10,249 bases of DNA from an uncultured Ruminococcus sp. Its GTDB lineage: Bacteria; Bacillota; Clostridia; Oscillospirales; Acutalibacteraceae. The stretch spans positions 1 to 10,249 of the forward strand of contig CACYDY010000081.1 of NCBI GenBank assembly GCA_902773245.1, written 5' to 3'. This document shows, one piece after another, positions 1-6,642 of the stretch. Positions within the stretch are counted from its first letter, which is position 1. Each line of letters starts with the position of its first letter. A program made the translations under genes and the position numbers. The notes beneath the pieces are model-generated. The model was not told the origin of the DNA. It was given only the letters and a program-made list of their open reading frames with translations, and ran no database searches.

Positions 1-198
1 AATGATGTTGACAGCTTTGACGAAAAAATGGTAGTCGCTTACACTGACTATGGTCAGCTGACGGTTCAGGGGTCACAGCTGAATATTACCAAGCTTTCTG
101 TTGAAAGCGGCGAATTGGCTATTGACGGCTGCATTTCATCGTTGATATATACCGATAATCGTCCGAACGAGAATATTTTTAAACGGCTTTTCAGATAA
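1..198 (+). CDS. yabP: Sporulation protein YabP, 3' end only (65 codons)
   Basis: The frame is open from the window's first base to TAA at 196-198, so the 5' part lies outside. The visible part has the pattern of the YabP family (YabP/YqfC-like small proteins), including a stretch near Y-G-x-L-x-x-x-G followed by L-x-I-x-x-L and a G-x-I-x-x-L-x-Y close to the end. YabP is known in Bacillus as a mother-cell protein needed for normal spore coat/cortex assembly. Identity rests on this fragment plus position: it lies directly upstream of yabQ, divIC and yabR, the order known from Bacillus and Clostridium. Its stop is 18 bases before the preferred yabQ start, so the two are very likely cotranscribed. 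The promoter would lie upstream of the window. Confidence 0.85.
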   Translation, partial: NDVDSFDEKMVVAYTDYGQLTVQGSQLNITKLSVESGELAIDGCISSLIYTDNRPNENIFKRLFR

Positions 199-216
199 TT
201 TGGGACGGTGATCGGG

Positions 217-684
217 ATGCATTTGACTGTTTATGAACAGGGTGAGATTTTTTATTTTGCTTTTCTGTTTGGAATTATATTGGGAGTGTTTTACGATTTT
301 TTCAGGTTTCTTCGATATCTTGGTTTTAATTCGAAATCAGCCGTGATCGTTTGGGACATTGTTTTTATGTCGGCTTGTTCGGTTTTGTGCTTTTTGTTTG
401 CTCAGGTGACCGTTAACGGAAAGCTGAGGTTTTTTACATTATTTGCACATTTTTGCGGAATGATCTCTTACAGATATTCTTTTGGCTTGCTGAGCGGAGC
501 TGTGTTTGCTTTTGTTGAGAAAATTCTTATTAAAATTAAAACAATGTTAACGGCAATAATCGGATTTGTCCAAAATGTGTTTCTGAAAGTATACAGCAGT
601 ATTAATAGTATTTTAGATAAAAATGATGAAGATTTTGAGAAAAAATCGGAATTTGTAAAAAAATTTCAAACAAATTTAAAATAG
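217..684 (+). CDS. yabQ: Spore cortex biosynthesis/coat protein YabQ
   Basis: This is a membrane protein of 155 residues with hydrophobic segments at about 8-33, 42-68, 71-85 and 88-103, and a charged C-terminal tail of about 45 residues rich in Lys, Asp and Glu. It fits the YabQ family: an early G-x-x-x-G-x-x-Y-D-x-x-R segment, then a W-D segment in the second helix and G-K-L-R before the third. YabQ is known in Bacillus as a sporulation membrane protein required for cortex formation, acting at the forespore envelope. It is somewhat shorter than the Bacillus protein. An in-frame GTG at 208 would add three residues. I prefer ATG 217 because GGTGATC at 207-213 matches the anti-SD sequence at suitable spacing and the family begins this way. 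It follows yabP in the same operon. Confidence 0.88.
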   Translation: MHLTVYEQGEIFYFAFLFGIILGVFYDFFRFLRYLGFNSKSAVIVWDIVFMSACSVLCFLFAQVTVNGKLRFFTLFAHFCGMISYRYSFGLLSGAVFAFVEKILIKIKTMLTAIIGFVQNVFLKVYSSINSILDKNDEDFEKKSEFVKKFQTNLK

Positions 685-687
685 TGC

Positions 688-717
688 TTGCAATAAGGGT
701 GGGTTATAGTGTATAAT
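688..717 (+). promoter_or_regulatory. Sigma-A-type promoter for divIC-yabR
   Basis: TTGCAA (688-693) is separated by 18 bases from a perfect TATAAT (712-717), which predicts transcription start near 724. It starts four bases after the yabQ stop and 57 bases before the divIC start. It would allow vegetative expression of divIC and yabR independently of the sporulation genes upstream. Confidence 0.75.
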
Positions 718-773
718 CATTTTATTGTAAACTGTATTTTTGTTTATGTGTTTTTCTGATAAGGGATGGTAAA

Positions 774-1082
774 ATGAAGAAGAAAAAGACTTCCGACAAA
801 AAGCGTTTTGTCAGTGCCGCTCTCAGCATAGGATTGATCGTTTTCGCTTTCTATGCCGTTTTTACGCTTGTTAATCAACAGGTCGAGATCTCCGAAAAAA
901 AACAGCAGCTTGAACAGCTTCAGAACGATATTGTGGTTCAAGAGGTCAAAAACGATGAGATAAAACAGGTTTATGAGCTTGAGGACGACGAGAATAACGC
1001 TTATATCGAAAGAGTCGCAAGAGAAGAGTTTGATTACTCAAAACAGGGCGAGAGGGTTTTTATAAATATTGCCGGTGAATAA
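774..1082 (+). CDS. divIC: Cell division protein DivIC/FtsB family (septum formation initiator)
   Basis: This is a small bitopic membrane protein of 102 residues. It has a Lys-rich cytoplasmic N-terminus (1-11), one transmembrane helix (about 12-33), a Gln/Glu-rich coiled coil (about 34-68), and a C-terminal Y-I-E-R-V-A-R-E-E-F followed by G-E-R-V-F, the hallmark of the DivIC/FtsB family. DivIC is known to form a complex with FtsL and DivIB outside the membrane that controls septal peptidoglycan synthesis. The length is usual for the family. ATG 774 is preceded by AAGGGATGG at 761-769. It sits between yabQ and yabR exactly as in Bacillus, behind its own vegetative promoter. FtsL paralogues look similar, but the C-terminal motif and the context favour DivIC. 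Confidence 0.92.
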   Translation: MKKKKTSDKKRFVSAALSIGLIVFAFYAVFTLVNQQVEISEKKQQLEQLQNDIVVQEVKNDEIKQVYELEDDENNAYIERVAREEFDYSKQGERVFINIAGE

Positions 1083-1160
1083 TGTGCGGCAGTGCATTTT
1101 ATATTTATTTACTTATCACAGACGCAGCGTCACATATTTTGAAGGGGAGCATTGTATCGT

Positions 1161-1670
1161 ATGCAAATTGAAGTAGGAAGTGTTTTAGAAGGCAAGGTAA
1201 CGGGTATCACAAAGTTTGGAGCTTTTGTGGATCTGTCGGAGGGAAAGTCGGGTATGGTTCATATTTCCGAAATTTCCAACACTTATGTTGAGAATGTTTC
1301 TGATTTTCTGTCAGAGGGTCAAACCGTTAAGGTTAAAGTTATCGCCGTTAACGAAAACGGAAAGATCAGCCTTTCGATCAAAAAGGTCGATGAGAACAAT
1401 CAACAGGGACAGAAGGGCGGCAAGCCGCAGTATCAGAAGAGAGGGCAGCGTGGGGCAAAAGACGACAGGCAGGATCGTTCCGATCGCCGATCAAGTCAGC
1501 GTCCGACAGTTAAGAGTTCAAATTCTCCCGGAGATTTTGTTTGGCAAAAATCTGCTAATCCAACTTCTTTTGAGGATATGATGTCTAAGTTTAAACAGCA
1601 GAGCGACGAAAAAATTTCTTCCCTTAAACGCGGAAACGAAACTGCACCAAGACGTCCCAGAAGAAAATAA
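1161..1670 (+). CDS. yabR: S1-domain RNA-binding protein YabR
   Basis: This is a 169-residue protein. Residues 1-73 form one S1 (OB-fold) domain with the family pattern G-x-V-x-G-I-T-x-F-G-A-F-V-D-L, then G-M-V-H-I-S-E-I and a closing G-K-I-S-L-S-I-K. Then comes a Gln/Arg/Lys-rich low-complexity linker (about 78-120), a short ordered-looking segment with F-E-D-M-M-x-x-F-K (about 135-157), and an Arg-rich tail. The S1 fold binds RNA. YabR is a general-stress/ribosome-associated-type protein of poorly defined role. An in-frame TTG at 1152 lies only two bases after the AAGGGGAG Shine-Dalgarno (1142-1149), which is too close, so ATG 1161 (11 bases away) is preferred. It follows divIC after 78 bases and ends at a strong terminator. 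The basic tail suggests extra nucleic-acid contact (inference). Confidence 0.9.
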   Translation: MQIEVGSVLEGKVTGITKFGAFVDLSEGKSGMVHISEISNTYVENVSDFLSEGQTVKVKVIAVNENGKISLSIKKVDENNQQGQKGGKPQYQKRGQRGAKDDRQDRSDRRSSQRPTVKSSNSPGDFVWQKSANPTSFEDMMSKFKQQSDEKISSLKRGNETAPRRPRRK

Positions 1671-1687
1671 TTGTTTATCAAAAAAAT

Positions 1688-1727
1688 AAAGCACAATCGG
1701 AATCAATGCGTTCCGGTTGTGCTTTTT
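1688..1727. terminator. Bidirectional intrinsic terminator between convergent genes
   Basis: A 15-bp stem (1688-1702 with 1711-1725, one G-U pair, 8-base loop) contains GCACAA/TTGTGC. On the + strand it runs into TTTTT (1723-1727), ending divIC-yabR. On the - strand the same stem is followed by a T-rich run (complement of 1681-1690), ending the convergent gene whose stop is at 1742. Confidence 0.9.
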
Positions 1728-1741
1728 GGCTATGTGTTGAA

Positions 1742-2557
1742 TTATGCCGTGAACAGTATTACGTAAATAAAGAGCAATGCGAAAAATATAAAACAAAATC
1801 CTAAGATCATGGAGTTTTTAACATCGTTGTATTCAACGGGTCCGGCTTTTTTATTATCAACGAGAATAGCTGCACAAGACCCTATCACGGGCGACTTGTT
1901 GTGCTTAAGCTTGCTTTTTGTTTCGTGTTCGATACCTTTGAAGGTGTAGCGGTAAATTGGGTAGTAGGTGAACTGTTCGTTTTCGTTGTGTTTTTTTGAT
2001 TTTCTGATAACGTCAACGATCTGCGCTTCTACTTTTGTAACATTTGCCTTAGATGTTCTTTTTAAAGCATAAACCGAATACGAAATAAAACCGACGCCAA
2101 ATCCCAAAAAGGCAGCTATAAGAAGAACGGATAAAACACCGACAAGATGTTTAAATAAACGACTTAAAACTGTCAATCTGAAAAGAATATTCAGAAACAT
2201 AAAAAGAATGCCCGTTGTTGTGACAACTAACGATGATTTTTTGAACTGATTTTTCAAATCTCTTTTTCTGAAAATAATATCCTTATTTGGATAATAATAG
2301 CAAGCAAGTATCTGACCTTTTTGACAGTAAGTGCTTGTTTTCAGACTTGTTGATTTCTGAAGGTTACGGTAGGTGAAATCAACCTTAGTTTTGAAGTATT
2401 CGTCCGTCAGAAATCCGTCTTTCCGTTCCTGGATCTTCCTGCTTGAGATAACGGAGCATTTGACTTTGCAGCAGGATTTGAATGTCTGATACATGGAGAG
2501 CAGCTCTACAATGACCACAATGAAACAGACGAGAGCAATAAGTGTGGAAATTATCAT
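1742..2557 (-). CDS. Membrane protein with two DUF3592-like domains
   Basis: This is a 271-residue protein of unknown function. Transmembrane segments lie at about 2-22, 108-128, 136-164 and 249-269. Between helices 1 and 2 (about 31-96) and between helices 3 and 4 (about 175-243) are two soluble segments with the same layout: K-V-x-x-x-I, then a charged turn, an aromatic F-x-Y or Y-x-Y strand (V-D-F-T-Y-R; I-Y-R-Y-T-F-K-G), then a C-x-x-Y-Y-Y-P-N-K or I-L-V-D-N-K-K strand. This layout resembles DUF3592-type proteins, which have no established function. The architecture suggests internal duplication of a helix-domain-helix unit (inference). The start ATG at 2555-2557 has GAGG eight bases upstream on the - strand. 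It follows the dCMP deaminase gene by 16 bases, so the two are probably one operon. The 3' end shares the terminator at 1688-1727. Confidence 0.78.
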   Translation of the reverse strand: MIISTLIALVCFIVVIVELLSMYQTFKSCCKVKCSVISSRKIQERKDGFLTDEYFKTKVDFTYRNLQKSTSLKTSTYCQKGQILACYYYPNKDIIFRKRDLKNQFKKSSLVVTTTGILFMFLNILFRLTVLSRLFKHLVGVLSVLLIAAFLGFGVGFISYSVYALKRTSKANVTKVEAQIVDVIRKSKKHNENEQFTYYPIYRYTFKGIEHETKSKLKHNKSPVIGSCAAILVDNKKAGPVEYNDVKNSMILGFCFIFFALLFIYVILFTA

Positions 2558-2573
2558 TCCGGAAACCTCACAA

Positions 2574-3056
2574 TTATTCCGATTTCAAATTAATGACGAT
2601 GGAGTCCACCGCAGGGTCAAGCTTTCGAAATGAAACTCCCCCCGAGCTTAGCATACGTTTTGAAGCGCGTGTGCTTGGAGTTTGGGAATATTTGTCGGAA
2701 ATATAGATTACTTCCTTGATTCCTGATTGAATAATGGCTTTTGCACATTCGTTGCATGGGAAGAGCGATACATATATTCTCGAACCCCGAAGATTTTTTC
2801 CGTTGGCATTCAGTATAGTATTAAGCTCGGCGTGGACAACATAAGGGTACTTTGTGTCGCTGCCTTCACGCTCCCACGGATATTCGTCGTCGGAACAGCC
2901 GATCGGAAAACCATTGTAGCCCGTAGAGAGGATAATATTGTTTTCATCAACTATACAGGCTCCGACCTGAGTGTTGGGATCCTTGCTTCTTTTTGATGCG
3001 AGAAGGGCAACTCCCATAAAATACTCGTCCCACGAAATGTAATCTTTTCTTTTCAT
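2574..3056 (-). CDS. Deoxycytidylate (dCMP) deaminase
   Basis: This 160-residue protein converts dCMP to dUMP, feeding thymidylate synthesis in the cytoplasm. The cytidine-deaminase zinc site is complete: H75-A-E77 (zinc ligand and proton-shuttling Glu) and P-C101-N-E-C104 (two Cys ligands). Other family marks are R-S-K-D-P-N-T-Q-V-G near 23-32, G-Y-N-G-F-P-I-G-C-S-D-D (46-57), W-E-R, and D-T-K-Y-P-Y-V-V. From memory, these match vertebrate DCTD and T-even phage dCMP deaminases closely, including S-D-K-Y late in the protein; Bacillus ComEB is a more distant relative. An in-frame GTG at 3065-3063 lies inside the Shine-Dalgarno (GAGAGGTGA), so ATG at 3056-3054, eight bases from AGG, is taken as the start. 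It is the first gene of a two-gene unit. Confidence 0.92.
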   Translation of the reverse strand: MKRKDYISWDEYFMGVALLASKRSKDPNTQVGACIVDENNIILSTGYNGFPIGCSDDEYPWEREGSDTKYPYVVHAELNTILNANGKNLRGSRIYVSLFPCNECAKAIIQSGIKEVIYISDKYSQTPSTRASKRMLSSGGVSFRKLDPAVDSIVINLKSE

Positions 3057-3081
3057 AAAATTCACCTCTCACATATGAATT

Positions 3082-3110
3082 ATTATAACATAAAAAAATG
3101 ATAATAACAA
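3082..3110 (-). promoter_or_regulatory. Sigma-A-type promoter for the dCMP deaminase operon
   Basis: On the - strand, TTGTTA (3110-3105) is followed after 17 bases by a perfect TATAAT (3087-3082). Predicted start is near 3075, giving a leader of about 20 bases that holds little more than the Shine-Dalgarno. Confidence 0.75.
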
Positions 3111-3235
3111 CATTTTTTGGGAATAAATTGATACTCAAAATACACTTTAATCAGAGATCCGGGCGGCAATAATAACGTGATTTTGTCAGAGGTAAAAAAT
3201 TGTTAAAAATTTTGTTTAAAATATCGTAACAACTG

Positions 3236-3264
3236 TTGAAATTTCGTCGATTTTATACTATAAT
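3236..3264 (+). promoter_or_regulatory. Sigma-A-type promoter for oadG-oadB
   Basis: TTGAAA (3236-3241), 17 bases, then TATAAT (3259-3264), giving a predicted start near 3271 and a leader of about 64 bases before oadG. It is divergent from the dCMP deaminase promoter, with about 125 bases of AT-rich DNA between the two -35 boxes. Confidence 0.78.
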
Positions 3265-3334
3265 ATAATAAGTCTAAATTGGCAGAAAAATCTATTCTGT
3301 CACTGCGGTAATTTATAAGCAAGGAGTGAACGAA

Positions 3335-3742
3335 ATGGCAGATAATATTGGGCTTGGCTTGATCATTCTTCTGACAGGTATCGTTATCGTTTTCACCGTT
3401 CTTATTTTGCTTATCGGAATCATCAAGCTTTACAGTACGGCTGTAGTCACGATTCAAAACACTATAAGCGAAAGAAAGAGCAGAAAAGCCGACGATGAAT
3501 CTCAGAAGTCAGCACCCGCTGCCGAATCTCAAACGACGGAAACGATCGAAGCGGAGCAAACGGTTTCCGATTCGATTGAAGACGATGCAGCTGTTCCGGG
3601 GGAGATCGTTGCGGCAATTGCAGCTGCAATTGAGGTGATTTTCGGAGAAGGAACCGTTAAAATCAAATCGATCAAAAAATCATCTAAAAGACGTTCGGCG
3701 TGGAAATCGGCAGGCATGGCTGAGAACACCCGCTCATTCTGA
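3335..3742 (+). CDS. oadG: Sodium-pump decarboxylase gamma subunit (OadG family)
   Basis: This 135-residue subunit has one N-terminal transmembrane helix (about 6-32), a charged linker (about 48-85, rich in Ala, Gln, Glu and Ser), and a C-terminal segment with P-G-E-I-V-A-A-I-A-A-A-I-E-V-I-F followed by I-K-S-I-K and W-K-x-A-G. That C-terminal pattern is common in OadG-type gamma subunits of Na+-translocating decarboxylases. Gamma anchors the carboxyltransferase to the beta subunit and stabilises the complex. The in-frame GTG at 3326 is part of the Shine-Dalgarno AAGGAG (3321-3326), so ATG 3335, eight bases after it, is the start. It lies 29 bases before oadB, clearly one operon. Sequence alone does not say whether the substrate is oxaloacetate, methylmalonyl-CoA or glutaconyl-CoA. 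Confidence 0.85.
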   Translation: MADNIGLGLIILLTGIVIVFTVLILLIGIIKLYSTAVVTIQNTISERKSRKADDESQKSAPAAESQTTETIEAEQTVSDSIEDDAAVPGEIVAAIAAAIEVIFGEGTVKIKSIKKSSKRRSAWKSAGMAENTRSF

Positions 3743-3771
3743 TTAGCTGAGTAAAAAGGAGAAGTGGTAGC

Positions 3772-5013
3772 TTGGAAATTTTAACACAACTTTGGAATTC
3801 CATATTGGGTATTCTCGGTGATTCTGCTTTCGGCACTCTGAGCTGGCGGAATTATGTGATGATCCTGATATCTTTCCTACTGATCTATCTTGCAATTCGC
3901 AAGCAGTATGAACCTTTGGTTCTTTTGCCGATTGCTGTGGGAATGCTTCTTGTAAATCTTTGTCCCGACATTGCGCTCGGGGGCAGGACTGAGCTTATTC
4001 CCGTCGATGTTTATCAACATGATCACCCCGGTGAAATTATCACGTATGCAAAAACAATGCTCGACGGTGTGGAGTATTACAACAAGCCTACATCGGGCGG
4101 ACTTTTGTTCTATCTCTATCAGGGCGTAAAGTTCGGAATTTATCCGCCGCTCATTTTCTTGGGTATCGGCGCCATGACGGATTTCGGTCCTCTCATTTCG
4201 AATCCCAAGAGCTTTATTCTCGGAGCGGCCGCACAGATCGGTATTTTTATTACCTTTATCGGTGCGATCGTTCTCGGCTTCCATACTAACGAAGCAGGTG
4301 CTATCGGTATCATCGGCGGCGCCGACGGCCCGACGGCTATTTATGTAACGTCGATTCTGGCTCCCGAGCTGTTGGGACCTATCGCTGTAGCCGCATATTC
4401 CTATATGGCGCTTGTTCCTATCATTCAGCCGCCTATCATGAAGCTTCTCACAACTAAGAAGGAAAGAGCCATCAAAATGACTCAGCTCAGACCTGTTTCA
4501 AAGCTTGAGAAGATCCTGTTCCCGATCATCGTTACAGTCTTGGTTGCGCTGCTTTTGCCGGACGCAACCACTCTTGTCGGTATGCTTATGTTCGGCAATC
4601 TAATGAGAGAATCGGGCGTTGTTGACAGAATTGCAAAAACCGCTCAGAATGAGCTTATGAACATAATTACGATCTTCCTGGGTCTTTCTGTTGGTTCGAC
4701 TGCTACGGGAACCGTATTCCTTTCATGGAAAACGATCGGCATTATCTGCCTTGGATTGTTCGCTTTCTGTATGGGTACAGCATTTGGTGTTCTCTTCGGT
4801 AAGATTATGTGCAAGGCTACCGGCGGAAAGGTTAATCCTTTGATCGGTTCCGCAGGTGTTTCTGCCGTTCCTATGGCTGCCCGTGTTTCGCAGAAGGTCG
4901 GTCAGGAAGAAAACCCGTCCAACTTCCTGCTCATGCATGCTATGGGTCCGAACGTTGCAGGTGTTGTAGGTTCTGCCGTTGCAGCAGGTGTGCTTATCAG
5001 CATTTTGGCTTGA
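3772..5013 (+). CDS. oadB: Na+-translocating decarboxylase beta subunit
   Basis: This 413-residue multi-helix integral membrane protein carries out decarboxylation of carboxybiotin coupled to Na+ export. Signature regions are present: G-A-M-T-D-F-G-P-L (133-141), I-G-I-I-G-G-A-D-G-P-T-A-I-Y (178-191) with D185, which by my alignment from memory equals the Na+-site Asp203 of Klebsiella OadB, A-Y-S-Y211-M-A-L-V-P (Tyr229 there), and G-S-A-G-V-S364-A-V-P-M-A-A-R371 (Ser382/Arg389). The closing H-A-M-G-P-N-V-A-G motif is intact, so the pump should be functional. The start is TTG 3772, ten bases after AAGGAG (3756-3761); no closer ATG fits. The length is slightly below the Klebsiella protein, mainly because the loop at about 66-110 is shorter. 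No alpha subunit or biotin-carrier gene adjoins it. A strong terminator follows. Confidence 0.95.
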   Translation: MEILTQLWNSILGILGDSAFGTLSWRNYVMILISFLLIYLAIRKQYEPLVLLPIAVGMLLVNLCPDIALGGRTELIPVDVYQHDHPGEIITYAKTMLDGVEYYNKPTSGGLLFYLYQGVKFGIYPPLIFLGIGAMTDFGPLISNPKSFILGAAAQIGIFITFIGAIVLGFHTNEAGAIGIIGGADGPTAIYVTSILAPELLGPIAVAAYSYMALVPIIQPPIMKLLTTKKERAIKMTQLRPVSKLEKILFPIIVTVLVALLLPDATTLVGMLMFGNLMRESGVVDRIAKTAQNELMNIITIFLGLSVGSTATGTVFLSWKTIGIICLGLFAFCMGTAFGVLFGKIMCKATGGKVNPLIGSAGVSAVPMAARVSQKVGQEENPSNFLLMHAMGPNVAGVVGSAVAAGVLISILA

Positions 5014-5026
5014 TAATAATTATTTG

Positions 5027-5057
5027 GAGTGTCCATTGTTATGGGCACTCTTTTTTT
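5027..5057 (+). terminator. Intrinsic terminator after oadB
   Basis: A 10-bp stem GAGTGTCCAT/ATGGGCACTC (5027-5036 with 5041-5050, one G-U pair) with a TGTT loop is followed by seven T (5051-5057). It starts 13 bases after the oadB stop. Confidence 0.93.
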
Positions 5058-5169
5058 GTAACCAAAATGCGGTTTTTGCATATTTTTATAGTAATATTGT
5101 CAAATATTTGTTTTCAAACTTCGAAAATTAGATAAATATATAGAATTTTTGCAAGAATTAAAAAAAGTC

Positions 5170-5198
5170 TTGCATTTTATTCTGTTCTATATTAGAAT
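5170..5198 (+). promoter_or_regulatory. Sigma-A-type promoter for the aminotransferase gene
   Basis: TTGCAT (5170-5175), 17 bases, then TAGAAT (5193-5198), giving a predicted start near 5205 and a leader of about 35 bases. The 112 bases between the oadB terminator and the -35 are AT-rich and show nothing else I can name. Confidence 0.65.
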
Positions 5199-5239
5199 AT
5201 TATACGGACTAATATTAATGTGTTTTGGAGGCTGTCATT

Positions 5240-6517
5240 ATGAAATTTTATTCAGAAATGAACAAAGAAGAATTGATGTCCGAAAAGAATGCTCTTGAAG
5301 CTGAATATGAGAACTATAAAAATGCAGGTCTGAAGCTTGATATGTCAAGAGGAAAGCCCGGTGCGGAGCAGCTTGATATTTCAATGCCTATGCTTGATAC
5401 TCTCACATCATCGAGCGGCTGTTTCACCGATGAGGGCGTTGACTGCCGCAATTACGGAATCCTTGACGGTATCCCCGCTTTGAAAAAGATTTTTGCCGAT
5501 GTTCTCGGCGTTAAGCCCGAGAATGTGTTTGTCGGAGGAAATTCAAGCCTTAACATGATGTTTGACACGATAACCTGTTTTATGACTCAGGGAATTTCAG
5601 GCTGCGAGCCTTGGATCAAGCAGGGAAAAATCAAATTTCTGTGTCCTGTTCCGGGTTATGACCGCCATTTTGGAATAACCGAGTTTTATGGTTTTGAAAT
5701 GATCAATATTCCTATGGATTCCAACGGTCCCGACATGGATCTTGTTGAGGAGCTTGTTTCAAAGGATTCTTCGATCAAGGGAATCTGGTGTGTTCCCAAA
5801 TATTCAAATCCTTCGGGAATAACATATTCCGATGACGTTGTTCGCAGATTTGCCGCTTTGAAGCCCGCAGCCAAGGACTTCCGCATTATGTGGGACAATG
5901 CGTATGTTATTCACGACGTTGCAGACAGCGGCGACAAGCTTCTTAACCTTATGGACGAGTGCATTAAAAACGGCAATGAAGATCTTCCCGTTATGTTTAC
6001 ATCTACCTCCAAAATTACTTTCCCGGGTGCAGGAGTTGCGGCAATGGCTTGCTCCGACAATAATATGAAAGTGTTCAAGGGCAGATATCAATATCAGACT
6101 ATCGGTTATGATAAGCTCAACCAGCTCAGACACCTTCGCTATTTAAAGAATACGCAGGGGCTTATTGACTACATGGCAAAGCACAAAGCGGTTATCGCGC
6201 CTAAATTCAAATGCGTTCTCGATATGCTCAATGAGAACGTTAAGGACACGGGCTGTGCAAAGTGGGAAAACCCGAACGGCGGATACTTTGTAAGTGTAGA
6301 TGTTCTTGAGGGAACGGCAAAGGAAGTTGTCAGACTTTGCAAGGAAGCAGGCGTAGTTCTCACGGGCGCAGGCGCTACGTATCCTTACGGAAAAGACCCG
6401 AAGGACAGCAATATCAGAATTGCGCCTACTTATCCGTCGGTTGGAGAGCTTGCACAGGCAATGCAGATTTTCTGTGTATGTACAAAGCTTGCAGCAGTAA
6501 GAAAGCTCTTAGGTTAA
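5240..6517 (+). CDS. PLP-dependent aminotransferase, aspartate aminotransferase subgroup Ic-like
   Basis: This 425-residue fold-type I aminotransferase is cytosolic and transfers an amino group through pyridoxal phosphate. Visible sites are: M-S-R-G-K-P near 35-40, typical of this divergent aspartate aminotransferase group; G-G-N-S-S at 99-103 for the cofactor phosphate; N-P-S-G at 190-193; W-D219-N-A-Y222 (Asp to the pyridine N, Tyr to O3'); S-T-S-K258 in T-S-K-I-T-F-P-G, the Schiff-base Lys; and R393 in I-R-I-A-P-T-Y-P, binding the substrate carboxylate. From memory the closest characterised group is the Corynebacterium AspT-like enzymes, so aspartate/2-oxoglutarate is the likely pair, though substrate is not proven. 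An in-frame TTG at 5225 overlaps the Shine-Dalgarno GGAGG (5227-5231); ATG 5240, eight bases away, is preferred. It appears to be a single-gene unit with no convincing terminator after it. Confidence 0.92.
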   Translation: MKFYSEMNKEELMSEKNALEAEYENYKNAGLKLDMSRGKPGAEQLDISMPMLDTLTSSSGCFTDEGVDCRNYGILDGIPALKKIFADVLGVKPENVFVGGNSSLNMMFDTITCFMTQGISGCEPWIKQGKIKFLCPVPGYDRHFGITEFYGFEMINIPMDSNGPDMDLVEELVSKDSSIKGIWCVPKYSNPSGITYSDDVVRRFAALKPAAKDFRIMWDNAYVIHDVADSGDKLLNLMDECIKNGNEDLPVMFTSTSKITFPGAGVAAMACSDNNMKVFKGRYQYQTIGYDKLNQLRHLRYLKNTQGLIDYMAKHKAVIAPKFKCVLDMLNENVKDTGCAKWENPNGGYFVSVDVLEGTAKEVVRLCKEAGVVLTGAGATYPYGKDPKDSNIRIAPTYPSVGELAQAMQIFCVCTKLAAVRKLLG

Positions 6518-6607
6518 AAAAATCTGATGAAAAAGTGAAAAATATATGAAGTTTTCGGTGAATATTGAGAATTTTAAAATTATTTTATCACAATGTTGCT
6601 ATTTTTA

Positions 6608-6636
6608 TTGACTTTTATTAAAAAAAATCTTATAAT
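6608..6636 (+). promoter_or_regulatory. Strong sigma-A-type promoter upstream of secDF
   Basis: TTGACT (6608-6613), 17 bases including an A-rich run, then TATAAT (6631-6636); this differs from consensus at one base. Predicted start is near 6643, 305 bases before secD. No better promoter lies closer to secD. Confidence 0.8.
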
Positions 6637-6642
6637 AACTCT

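Noticed and set aside
1742..3065. Defence island built on the nucleotide deaminase and membrane protein
   Set aside because: The deaminase looks like a metabolic dCMP deaminase, flanking genes are core functions, and no nuclease, NTPase sensor or mobile element is nearby.
3877..4284. 135-codon open frame on the - strand inside oadB
   Set aside because: It is a shadow of the strongly conserved oadB frame, with no independent signals.
6518..6607. Terminator after the aminotransferase gene
   Set aside because: Only AT palindromes such as AATTTTAAAATT are present; there is no GC-containing stem followed by a T-tract.
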